6,982 nt of DNA from Bacteroidia bacterium (GTDB taxonomy: Bacteria > Bacteroidota > Bacteroidia > JAESSM01 > NORP286): NCBI GenBank assembly GCA_016764115.1, contig JAESSM010000213.1:1-6982 (forward strand), read 5' to 3'. This document shows, one piece after another, positions 1 to 6,259 of this stretch. The notes beneath the pieces are model-generated. The model searched no databases, was not told where the DNA came from, and saw nothing but the letters and a program-made list of their open reading frames with translations. The position numbers were made by a program, and so were the translations under genes. Position 1 is the first letter of the stretch. Every line of letters begins with the position of its first letter.

Positions 1-367
1 AGTATATTCGTGTAATCCCGTATTTATGTAATTCCTTTATTTCGTAAGGCAGTATAACACCACCTCCTCCTCCAAATATTTTGATATGTCCGGCTCCTTT
101 TTCCTTCAGAAGATCAAACATATATTTAAAATACTCAATATGGCCTCCCTGGTATGAAGTCATAGCAATAGCCTGAACATCTTCTTGAATTGCGCAATCA
201 ACAACTTCTTGAACTGATCTATTGTGACCTAAATGAATTACTTCAGCACCTGAGGATTGTAAGATCCTCCTCATGATGTTAATAGCAGCATCGTGTCCAT
301 CAAATAATGCAGCTGCTGTAACAATCCTTATTTTGTTCTTCAGTTTATATTTCTCAGGTTTCTTCAT
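1..367 (-). CDS. icmF: Fused isobutyryl-CoA mutase IcmF, N-terminal B12-binding part (cut by window edge)
   Basis: Partial: 122 codons of a protein that is usually about 1,100 residues. IcmF interconverts isobutyryl-CoA and n-butyryl-CoA using adenosylcobalamin; in the family an N-terminal B12-binding domain is fused to a MeaI-type GTPase chaperone and then the mutase domain. What is visible is the B12 domain. DGHDAA (residues 23-28) is the DxHxx(G) cobalt-ligand motif, with H25 the expected lower axial ligand. LGH (46-48), SYQGGH (71-76) and the glycine run FGGGGG (98-103) are the other cofactor-pocket segments. The order and wording match IcmF rather than the C-terminal B12 domain of ordinary methylmalonyl-CoA mutase, and here the domain begins near residue 11, right at the N-terminus. 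The ATG at 365-367 is fixed by an in-frame stop two codons upstream (371-373). Either IcmF or a stand-alone B12 subunit could begin this way; IcmF is favoured by wording. It reads leftwards out of the window, divergent from the TonB-domain gene. Confidence 0.9.
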   Translation of the reverse strand, partial: MKKPEKYKLKNKIRIVTAAALFDGHDAAINIMRRILQSSGAEVIHLGHNRSVQEVVDCAIQEDVQAIAMTSYQGGHIEYFKYMFDLLKEKGAGHIKIFGGGGGVILPYEIKELHKYGITRIY

Positions 368-498
368 ACTTTATTTTGAATCTACTTCAAGTGGAGACTA
401 AACGAACCTGAATCACTACTTATTCGTATATTGTTCACAAGGTTTTTATTATTAACTGTGTTCACGAATTCGGTTATCCTCATTTAGTAATTGATGGG

Positions 499-506
499 CA
501 AATTTA
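499..506 (-). promoter_or_regulatory. Candidate -7 element for icmF
   Basis: Read on the minus strand these bases are TAAATTTG, a perfect match to the Bacteroidota -7 consensus TAnnTTTG. Transcription would start near 492, giving an untranslated leader of roughly 125 nt before the icmF ATG. No TTG-type -33 element was found at the expected distance, so this is only a candidate. The 184-bp gap between icmF and the divergent TonB-domain gene (368-551) otherwise shows only a CGAATTCG palindrome (467-474) and two TGTTCAC words (432-438 and 459-465). Confidence 0.4.
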
Positions 507-551
507 GTGAAAATTAAGGTCTTTTTGAATTAGGATGTTGACAGTCACATA

Positions 552-980
552 ATGGACAAAGGAAAGAAAAAGAAGTTTTTAAAAAAGCAATATTACCCCG
601 GAGGACAAAAAGAACTGGATAAATTCATTAAGATCCATTTAGAATATCCAAAAGAAGCTTTAGAAAACAAAATTGAAGGGTCTGTACAAGTAGCTTATGA
701 TGTAAATCCTAAAGGAAAGGTATTCAATGCTAAAATAATTAGAAGTTTAGGGTATGGATGCGATGAAGAAGCAATAAGAGTTGTTAACTTGTTAAGATAT
801 TCTGATGCCCGACAAAGGGGCATGAATGTAAAACTATCTACTAAGATCACAATTCACTTTAAGTTACCTGCAAAACCAATAATGCAGTTTAAATATACAT
901 TTAAGGAATCCTCCAACAAAGAAGAAGGCAGCAACACTTATCAGATAAAAATTGACTTGAATAATAATTCTAAACACTAA
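552..980 (+). CDS. Free-standing TonB C-terminal-domain protein
   Basis: 142 residues. Residues about 15-105 form a TonB C-terminal (energy-transducer) domain: a YPGG opening, then LEYPKEALENKIEGSV, a V.Y.V...GKV strand, and a DEEAIRVV helix before the last strands. In complete TonB proteins this domain binds the TonB box of outer-membrane receptors and is carried on a proline-rich linker from an inner-membrane helix. Here there is no membrane segment, no signal peptide and no linker; the protein opens with the basic stretch KGKKKKFLKK and ends in a 35-residue hydrophilic tail. An in-frame TAG at 531-533 excludes an N-terminal extension that could supply the missing anchor. Free-standing or differently fused TonB domains are common in Bacteroidota, where their partners are often unknown. 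No ExbB, ExbD or receptor gene is nearby. Domain assignment is firm; cellular role is not known. Confidence 0.85.
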   Translation: MDKGKKKKFLKKQYYPGGQKELDKFIKIHLEYPKEALENKIEGSVQVAYDVNPKGKVFNAKIIRSLGYGCDEEAIRVVNLLRYSDARQRGMNVKLSTKITIHFKLPAKPIMQFKYTFKESSNKEEGSNTYQIKIDLNNNSKH

Positions 981-983
981 TTC

Positions 984-1112
984 TTAACATGTTCATCAAT
1001 TGAAAATTTAACTAGTCGTAAGTCAGATTGAGCGGAGTCGAAATCCGCAGGTCTATGTTTCGACTCCGCTCAACATGACCTTGATTGAAAGTTCAATTGG
1101 TCAACAGGTTAA
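984..1112. repeat. Nested palindrome containing dispersed repeat copy 1
   Basis: Two inverted repeats lie one inside the other. The inner arms are 1022-1043 and 1058-1079 (20 of 22 bases complementary; core TTGAGCGGAGTCGAAA against its reverse complement) around a 14-nt loop. The outer arms are 984-1004 and 1092-1112 (18 of 21 complementary), beginning TTAACATGTTC and ending CAACAGGTTAA. The structure starts 3 nt after the TonB-domain stop codon, so it may act as its terminator, although there is no obvious T-run. The inner arms resemble copies 2 and 3 (3073-3131 and 6260-6327); the outer arms have no clear counterpart there. Similar GTCA..TTGAG..GTCGAA palindromes are widespread between Bacteroidota genes. 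Confidence 0.85.
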
Positions 1113-1241
1113 TATCTAATTTCTAAGCATAATGCCCAAATAGTTAGAACTTAGGACTTATATATTAGAAATTAAGTAAAAATTTGTACCTCTCTCCTCT
1201 TTTTCGATATAATATTTCACTCTTCGAACCTATTAATTTCT

Positions 1242-1249
1242 TACCTTTG
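1242..1249 (+). promoter_or_regulatory. Promoter -7 element for the M3 peptidase gene
   Basis: TACCTTTG matches the Bacteroidota -7 consensus TAnnTTTG exactly and is followed by C, as is the identical element before the cold-shock gene (6529-6536). Transcription should begin near 1255, only about 13 nt before the ATG at 1268. A clear TTG at -33 is not visible. The element lies inside the potential upstream extension of the reading frame (TTG at 1184) and therefore decides the start codon in favour of 1268. Confidence 0.7.
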
Positions 1250-1267
1250 CGCCTTAATTTAAGCCAC

Positions 1268-2998
1268 ATGTATATGGATACTGTTGAAATAGAGATTCCT
1301 ACAAGGAAGGAAAGGAAGTTTATACCAGAGAATTTCAAAATAACGACTTGGGATACACTTAAAACCTACTTCGATCAATTAAAAGATCGTGATATAAATT
1401 CAGCCAGCGAGCTGGAAGAATGGTTGCAGGACAGAAGTGAACTGGAAGCCGTTCTAGAAGAAGATCTCGCCTGGAGATACATCCGCTCAACTTGTGAAAC
1501 CACAAGTAAAGAATTGGAAGATGCGTACGCTTTCTTTATCAAGAATATTGAACCAAATGTGGCTCCGTACGCAAACAGCTTTAATGAAAAGCTTCTTAAC
1601 TCTCCTTACAGAGATCAATTAGATGAAGATAAATACTTTATTTATATAAGAGCTATAAAGAAACATCATGAACTTTATAGGGAAGAAAATATTCCTCTTT
1701 TTACAGAAGCCCAAACATTGAACCAAAAATATAATTCGATTAATGGTGACATGTCGGTTACAATTAATGGCAAGGAATTAACCATGCAGCAAGCATCTAA
1801 GCTGCTGGAGGAACAAGATAGAAGTGTTAGAGAGGATGTGTTCCGTAAGACCTCAGATAGAAGATTGCAAGATGCAGAAAAACTGGATGAGTTATTTAAT
1901 CAATTAACCACCATCAGACATAAGATCAGTACAAACGCAGGATATGATAATTATCGTGATTATAAACATGTCGCATTAGGTAGATTTGATTATTCTGTTG
2001 ATGACTGTATGACATTTCAGGAGGCAATTAAGGAAGAAATTATTCCAATTGCTAAAGAAATGAATGCACATCGTAAGGAGGCTTTGGGTTTAGATTCATT
2101 ACGGCCATGGGATACAGAGGTCGATCTTACAGGAAAGCCCCCGTTAAAACCGTTTAATGGAGGAGTTGACCTTATTAACAGGTCTATTGATTGTTTTGAT
2201 AAAGTTGATCCCTACTTTTCCGATTGCCTTACCATCATGAAAGAAATGAAGCACGTTGATCTTGAATCAAGAAAAGGAAAGGCTCCTGGAGGATATAATT
2301 ACCCTCTTGCTGAGATCGGTGTTCCATTCATCTTTATGAATGCAGCAAATGCTCATCGTGATGTAGTAACAATGGTTCATGAGGGCGGTCATGCTGTCCA
2401 TTCATTTTTATCAATGGATCTAGAAATAAGCGAATTTAAAAATGTTCCTTCAGAAGTGGCGGAATTAGCTTCCATGAGTATGGAGCTGATATCCATGGAG
2501 TGTTGGGATGTTTTTTACAACGATGAAGAAGAATTAAAAAGGGCCAAACGGGAACAACTTGAGAGAGTTTTTATTATGCTCCCATGGATTGCCACTATAG
2601 ATCGTTTTCAACATTGGATATATACCAACCCTGGTCATTCCGTAAAAGAAAGACATCAGGCATGGTCGGATGTATTCACTAATTACTATGGTGATGATAT
2701 TGACTGGACAGGTTATGAAGACGCCTATAAAACAAGATGGCACGCCCAACTTCATATTTTTGAAATACCTTTTTATTACATTGAATATGCGATGGCACAA
2801 TTAGGGGCTATTGCGGTTTGGAAAAACTACAAGGAAAATCCACAACAAGCCTTGTATAACTATAAAGAAGGACTCAAACTTGGATACACCAAAACCATTG
2901 GTGATATTTACGAAACTGCTGGAATTAAATTTAATTTCTCAAGAAAATATGTTCGAGAGTTAGCACAATTTGTCAAAGCTGAATTGGATAAGGTATAA
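1268..2998 (+). CDS. M3-family oligoendopeptidase (PepF type)
   Basis: 576 residues from the ATG at 1268; a second in-frame ATG at 1274 is the only close alternative. Soluble zinc metallopeptidase expected to cut short peptides in the cytoplasm; no signal peptide. The N-terminal part is helical and charged (oligoendopeptidase N-terminal domain, roughly 110-200), followed by the M3 catalytic domain. The active-site helix HEGGH (371-375) supplies two zinc ligands, H371 and H375, and the catalytic E372; E399 in AELASMSME fits the third ligand. H496 and the tyrosines of PFYYIEY (501-507) fit the substrate-binding and transition-state residues of the PepF branch. Length is normal for the family. 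The reading frame is open upstream to a TTG at 1184, but those 28 codons would cover the promoter element. It appears monocistronic: its own promoter in front, a repeat palindrome behind. Family assignment is secure; the natural peptide substrates are unknown. Confidence 0.95.
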   Translation: MYMDTVEIEIPTRKERKFIPENFKITTWDTLKTYFDQLKDRDINSASELEEWLQDRSELEAVLEEDLAWRYIRSTCETTSKELEDAYAFFIKNIEPNVAPYANSFNEKLLNSPYRDQLDEDKYFIYIRAIKKHHELYREENIPLFTEAQTLNQKYNSINGDMSVTINGKELTMQQASKLLEEQDRSVREDVFRKTSDRRLQDAEKLDELFNQLTTIRHKISTNAGYDNYRDYKHVALGRFDYSVDDCMTFQEAIKEEIIPIAKEMNAHRKEALGLDSLRPWDTEVDLTGKPPLKPFNGGVDLINRSIDCFDKVDPYFSDCLTIMKEMKHVDLESRKGKAPGGYNYPLAEIGVPFIFMNAANAHRDVVTMVHEGGHAVHSFLSMDLEISEFKNVPSEVAELASMSMELISMECWDVFYNDEEELKRAKREQLERVFIMLPWIATIDRFQHWIYTNPGHSVKERHQAWSDVFTNYYGDDIDWTGYEDAYKTRWHAQLHIFEIPFYYIEYAMAQLGAIAVWKNYKENPQQALYNYKEGLKLGYTKTIGDIYETAGIKFNFSRKYVRELAQFVKAELDKV

Positions 2999-3072
2999 AC
3001 TATGCAACTTTTATACCCGACTAGCTGTCTATTAATTAAAAATCCTGATACAATAAAACTTACAAATGTTAC

Positions 3073-3131
3073 GTCATATTGAGCGAAGTCGAAATATGTT
3101 TGCATTAGACTTCGACTCCGCTCAGTCTGAC
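3073..3131. repeat. Dispersed palindromic repeat, copy 2
   Basis: Arms 3073-3093 and 3111-3131 are complementary at 18 of 21 positions (left arm reads GTCATATTGAGCGAAGTCG; right arm begins TTCGACTCCGCTCAG) around a 17-nt loop. It is the same family as copy 1 at 1022-1079. It lies between the M3 peptidase stop codon and the next gene, 19 nt before that gene's GTG, so it could end one transcript and also form part of the leader of the next. The loop contains TATGTTTG (see the promoter candidate at 3095). Confidence 0.85.
3095..3102 (+). promoter_or_regulatory. Candidate -7 element inside repeat copy 2
   Basis: TATGTTTG fits TAnnTTTG exactly and falls in the loop of the palindrome. Transcription would start near 3109, about 42 nt before the GTG at 3151. 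The nearest upstream TTG (3079-3081) is only 13 nt away, shorter than the usual 17-23 nt spacer, so the match may be chance. The other intact copy carries the one-base variant TATGTTTC at 1054-1061. Confidence 0.3.
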
Positions 3132-3150
3132 AAAAGACTTTCATAAACAA

Positions 3151-3828
3151 GTGCGAACTGAAAGTTGCAACTTCTTGAAATTAATCATCAAACATTTACT
3201 ACTTCTGTTTCTCCTTTCTTGTTCGTATTGCGCAATCGCTCAGTATGAAGATCAATTGATACAATTTTCAGGAATGGTTATTTCTGAAGATAGTTTAAAA
3301 TATCTCCCATATACCCATGTGATCAACAAAACTCAAAACCAGGGTACCATGACCAACCCGGCAGGTTTCTTTTCTTGTGTCGTGGAAAAAGGTGACTCTA
3401 TCATTTTTTCAAGAATTGGATACCGTAGTGCTCTTTTTATTATTCCTCTGGATAATGATTCACTAAATATTTATAACAACAAAGGTGAACTTTCTATAGT
3501 TCAAACCTTAAAGTCAGACACTATTTTACTACCTGTTGCTGTTATTTATCCTTGGTTGAATAAAATGTTCTTTAAGGAAGCATTTATCAAAACAGTAATA
3601 CCAATGGATGATTATGAACGCGCTAAACACAACCTTGCTGTTATACTTTCGGATGTAGGCTACGATGTATTGCCCATGGATGGAATGGAAAATCAAAAAT
3701 ATTATCTGCAAAGCGAAGCAGGCAAATGGTACACTGCCGGTCAATATCCTACTATTAATTTGTTGAACCCTATGGCGTGGGCAAAGTTTATCCAGGCTAT
3801 ACGAAATGGAGATTTTAGGAGAAAGTAA
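3151..3828 (+). CDS. Secreted CarboxypepD_reg-like domain protein
   Basis: 225 residues from GTG at 3151. A signal peptide is clear: a basic start, hydrophobic core LLLLFLLS, and a signal peptidase I site after AIA (cleavage A30|Q31), the usual Bacteroidota form. Residues about 36-115 are a carboxypeptidase-regulatory-like beta-sandwich: F.GMVISED..KYLPYTHVI, then GTMTNPAGFF and a GD.I.FSRIGY strand, as seen in the N-terminal plug-side domains of SusC-like receptors and in small exported proteins. Residues 120-225 match nothing I recognise. No ATG is available: the frame is closed by TAG at 3106-3108 and only GTG (3151), TTG (3175) or CTG (3127) can start it. TTG at 3175 would give an equally good, shorter signal peptide (M-KLIIKH..), so the start is uncertain by eight codons. 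Predicted to be periplasmic or outer-membrane-facing; specific function unknown. It runs convergently into the M23 peptidase gene, with the octamer tract between the two stops. Confidence 0.85.
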   Translation: MRTESCNFLKLIIKHLLLLFLLSCSYCAIAQYEDQLIQFSGMVISEDSLKYLPYTHVINKTQNQGTMTNPAGFFSCVVEKGDSIIFSRIGYRSALFIIPLDNDSLNIYNNKGELSIVQTLKSDTILLPVAVIYPWLNKMFFKEAFIKTVIPMDDYERAKHNLAVILSDVGYDVLPMDGMENQKYYLQSEAGKWYTAGQYPTINLLNPMAWAKFIQAIRNGDFRRK

Positions 3829-3830
3829 AA

Positions 3831-3900
3831 TGGTTTATGGGTTGATAGGTTTATAAGTTCATTCAACCTATCAACTCATAAACTCATCAACCTTTTAACT
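3831..3900. repeat. Tract of inverted 8-bp units
   Basis: Four successive octamers on the plus strand fit NRGTTNAT: TGGTTTAT, GGGTTGAT, AGGTTTAT, AAGTTCAT (3831-3862). From 3861 the same unit continues in reverse orientation, NATNAACY: ATTCAACC, TATCAACT, CATAAACT, CATCAACC, with a weaker fifth unit TTTTAACT, ending at 3900; a last partial unit reaches 3909. The tract fills the 82 bp between two convergent stop codons. Both the period and the inversion are plain in the sequence. It is a different element from the GTCA..TTGAG palindromes. Confidence 0.85.
3832..3884. terminator. Probable bidirectional terminator hairpin between convergent genes
   Basis: Arms 3832-3851 (GGTTTATGGGTTGATAGGTT) and 3865-3884 pair over 20 bp, with 18 Watson-Crick pairs and two G-T wobbles, around a 13-nt loop. 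It begins 3 nt after the stop of the secreted protein gene and lies just beyond the M23 peptidase stop (3911-3913). No long T-run follows on either strand, so termination is inferred from the stem and its position. Confidence 0.6.
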
Positions 3901-3910
3901 CGTGCAACCA

Positions 3911-4963
3911 TTAAGAATTCCTGAATAGGTCATTCCTTACCAAAAAACCATCCTTTACATTTGTCCAACCTAACCACCGCTTCCGATCCATCTTGCCAAA
4001 TCTAAAAGGAAATGCCTTGGCATTTTTATTGTCAATAATTGGTTTGTCTTGAATATGCATGTGTAAATGGGGCCATGTTGTGTTACCTGAGTTACCAGCT
4101 TGGGCAATCAGGTCTCCAGCTTTGACTATATCTCCTTTTAGAACTTTTATAGTTCCTAAATTCAAATGTGCTAAAAACAAGTATCGCTCATTCTCAATTT
4201 CAATAACTATATGATTTCCAGCAGGATTTTTTTTATCACTTCCATTAAGTACTTGCTGATTTGCAAAAGAATCTACGACATTTACAATTATACCATCAAC
4301 AGGAGAATATATATTTTCGTTCAGAGTATAGAAGTCTTCTATCTCTTTCCCTTCGTTTTTATAAAACATGCCTGACTCATCTACTTTCACAATGTCAATT
4401 GCAAATTTTTGTGCTTCGTATGCACAATGGTAATTAACTTGTTCACTCCCTCCTGCATGTCCAGCTATCCAGTCTCCTTTCACTGGTAGATCTATTAGAT
4501 AACATTTATCCGTTTGAGGATAATCAAACATGTTGGAAATATTAATAGCTAAATAAATGGAAAGAGGTAACATAATTAACACAGCAATTGATAATTCGAC
4601 TTTCTTAAAGGTTTTTTCAAGTAATTTTGTGGAAATAGAAAAAGTAAGAAAGCATTCAATTCCAGCCAATAAAATAACTGCTGAAATCATAATATTATTA
4701 AGATAATTTGGGACAACACTTCTTACAGCGGATCCTATTAACCCATAAAAAGGAATGTTTATTATCATCATAAACATAGATATCCCGAATAGGATCTTTA
4801 GCGTTTTAAGAAACCAGTTTCCATTTATCTCTTTAATTGGTTTTCGATCAGACGAACTAATAAAACCTTGATATATCCGGAATGCGATGGTTACGAACAA
4901 TACTATTACTACTATTCCAAAAAGTATAGTATAGATTAAGCTTACAGATTTTAATGACACCAT
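3911..4963 (-). CDS. Membrane-anchored M23 (LytM-type) peptidase with four N-terminal helices
   Basis: 350 residues. Four hydrophobic segments (about 8-29, 53-75, 90-110, 124-146) precede a LytM/lysostaphin-like domain (about 160-330). The basic residues lie in the loops after helices 1 and 3 (DRKPIKE..K and KLLEKTFKK), which by the positive-inside rule puts the N-terminus and the peptidase domain outside the cytoplasm, facing peptidoglycan. Active-site residues: PHLHMH (298-303) is the HxH motif, with H301 the likely zinc ligand; H266 in FLAHL is the usual second catalytic histidine; D190 in QKFAID is the aspartate ligand. The position four before D190 is K186, not histidine; H179 in NYHCAYEAQ is the likely replacement, an H-x10-D pattern I recall from one M23 subgroup. 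SPVDGIIV and GNSGNTTWPHLH are typical M23 segments. Family members cut peptidoglycan cross-links; catalysis here is inferred. Last gene of a unit with the membrane protein (36 nt upstream) and the sigma factor. Confidence 0.9.
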   Translation of the reverse strand: MVSLKSVSLIYTILFGIVVIVLFVTIAFRIYQGFISSSDRKPIKEINGNWFLKTLKILFGISMFMMIINIPFYGLIGSAVRSVVPNYLNNIMISAVILLAGIECFLTFSISTKLLEKTFKKVELSIAVLIMLPLSIYLAINISNMFDYPQTDKCYLIDLPVKGDWIAGHAGGSEQVNYHCAYEAQKFAIDIVKVDESGMFYKNEGKEIEDFYTLNENIYSPVDGIIVNVVDSFANQQVLNGSDKKNPAGNHIVIEIENERYLFLAHLNLGTIKVLKGDIVKAGDLIAQAGNSGNTTWPHLHMHIQDKPIIDNKNAKAFPFRFGKMDRKRWLGWTNVKDGFLVRNDLFRNS

Positions 4964-4999
4964 GATTGTAATTTTTAAGAGTTAATTAAATTTTATTTT

Positions 5000-5584
5000 T
5001 TATTCTTCTATCTCTGAAATAGCCAATTTGGTCTTTTCCAAAAGTGGGATAATGTCTTTTTTTACAGCATATTTATTAAGGAAATATACAGCGATATACA
5101 TGACAAGCAACACTGAAAGTCTTATAATAAGAGCTGACAACGTGCTATTTAGTCCAACAACATACATTGTTATACCAACAGCAGGTGGTAGAATATACCA
5201 GTATAATACCGTATCCAGTAATGCTTTTTGCTTTCCCAGGAAATCCCTTTGTTGAATTAGGTGCTCTTTTAAAGATTTTGCCAACCCTTTAAGTTTTTGA
5301 TATTTTTTCACTTCCAACAACTTAAATATCACAAACAAAGAGCTCGGTATTACCAGACCGGCACCGATCATGGAAATTAGACTTGGAGCCGTAATTGCTA
5401 TTGGGATAAAGGCAACAGCAACAAATACCGCTGCAGATATCTCTAACCGATCTCTTCTTTTAACTGCTTTTTCTAAAGAGTTAAGCTTCTTGCTGAGATC
5501 TTTTAATAAAGTCGATTGCTCCAGCCGAATGTTATCAGCTGTTACTGATCTTTGCCAAAGTTCTTTTAGATCTTTTTCTTCCAT
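5000..5584 (-). CDS. Four-helix membrane protein, candidate anti-sigma factor
   Basis: 194 residues. The N-terminal 47 residues are hydrophilic and probably helical or coiled coil (MEEKDLKELWQRS, then LLKDLSKKLNSLEKAVKRRDR) and should be cytoplasmic. Then come two membrane helices (about 48-66 and 69-91), a basic cytoplasmic loop with coiled-coil character (92-122), two more helices (124-145, 149-170) and a short charged tail. There is no HxxxCxxC zinc-binding anti-sigma motif and no FecR domain. The gene starts 3 nt after the stop of the ECF sigma gene, so the two are almost certainly co-transcribed and probably translationally coupled. A membrane protein directly behind an ECF sigma gene is usually its anti-sigma factor; that role is inferred here from position and from the opening, which resembles proteins I recall next to Bacteroidota sigma genes. 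No enzymatic motif is visible. Confidence 0.85.
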   Translation of the reverse strand: MEEKDLKELWQRSVTADNIRLEQSTLLKDLSKKLNSLEKAVKRRDRLEISAAVFVAVAFIPIAITAPSLISMIGAGLVIPSSLFVIFKLLEVKKYQKLKGLAKSLKEHLIQQRDFLGKQKALLDTVLYWYILPPAVGITMYVVGLNSTLSALIIRLSVLLVMYIAVYFLNKYAVKKDIIPLLEKTKLAISEIEE

Positions 5585-5587
5585 GAT

Positions 5588-6091
5588 TTATTGGTTTAAA
5601 CAGTTAAAGAGTTTTTTCTTGATTCGTTTGAGTTTTACTGCTACATGATTTTCGGTGAGTCCAGTTACAGAAGAAATTTCCTTGTAAGAAAGATCTTCAA
5701 GAAACAACAGGATGATCGACCTATCTGTTTCACTTAATTTGGAGATACATCCATATAACGGTTTATATTTTTCTCTTTCTTCGAAATTATCATTAGACCC
5801 TGATTCCAAATTTTCAAAATGAATGCTATCCAACCGCACTGTTTTATCTTCTCTTTTTTTTAATTGCAGATTCGCTCTTATGCAGACATTTAAAGTTATT
5901 CTATATATCCACGTATCAATCGTGGATAATTCTTTAAAAGAAGGCAGAGACTTCCATATTTGTAATACAACATCTTGAAATAGATCCTTCGCATTTTCAT
6001 TATCTGTAGAATAGGCTCTACACATTCTGAAAATTCTATCCTTGTTTTTTTCAAGTGCACCAAAAAATGTGGTTTCTAGGTTATTGTCCAT
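5588..6091 (-). CDS. ECF-type sigma-70 family RNA polymerase sigma factor
   Basis: 167 residues from the ATG at 6089-6091. A TTG five codons upstream (6104-6106) is open but a less likely start, and N-terminal MDNNLETTFFGAL is typical for the family. Numbering from the ATG: region 2 covers about 8-73, with the core-binding segment AKDLFQDVVLQIWKSLPSF (34-52) and the -10-recognition segment DTWIYRITLNVCI (59-71). An acidic linker follows, and region 4 covers about 113-162 (LSETDRSIILLFLEDLSYKEI, then the TGLTENHVAVKLKRIKKKL helix-turn-helix). Regions 1 and 3 are absent, as in ECF sigmas. It redirects RNA polymerase to a small regulon. First gene of the minus-strand unit, followed 3 nt later by the candidate membrane anti-sigma and then the M23 peptidase, which suggests a cell-envelope signal. 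No C-terminal extension domain is present. No autoregulatory promoter could be identified upstream. Confidence 0.95.
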   Translation of the reverse strand: MDNNLETTFFGALEKNKDRIFRMCRAYSTDNENAKDLFQDVVLQIWKSLPSFKELSTIDTWIYRITLNVCIRANLQLKKREDKTVRLDSIHFENLESGSNDNFEEREKYKPLYGCISKLSETDRSIILLFLEDLSYKEISSVTGLTENHVAVKLKRIKKKLFNCLNQ

Positions 6092-6259
6092 AAGCGAAAT
6101 TAACAATGTGCTTTTCTTTATAAGTATTAGTTACAACAGATCATAAAATATGACAAGAAATGCAAAATATTTTTATTTTTTATTATATCTCTGACTGGAT
6201 TACGTACTCTGAATATAACTGATGGGCAATACATCAGCATGTAATTATTTAATTCTGTA

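Noticed and set aside
432..465. Direct repeat TGTTCAC (432-438 and 459-465) as an operator upstream of icmF
   Set aside because: Seven-base identity at 27-bp spacing is easily chance; no dyad symmetry or known regulator motif.
2534..2800. 88-codon open frame antisense to the M3 peptidase
   Set aside because: Lies wholly within the catalytic region of a clearly real gene and shows no independent features.
3003..3169. 9-bp inverted match TGCAACTTT/AAAGTTGCA flanking repeat copy 2, as an outer arm like that of copy 1
   Set aside because: Only 9 bp, more than 150 bp apart overall, not aligned symmetrically with the inner arms, and the right half lies in coding sequence.
3151..3240. Possible lipoprotein signal (LLSC) in the secreted protein
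   Set aside because: The following SYCAIA|Q gives a standard signal peptidase I site of the common Bacteroidota type, and the residues around the cysteine fit a lipobox poorly (leucine at -2).
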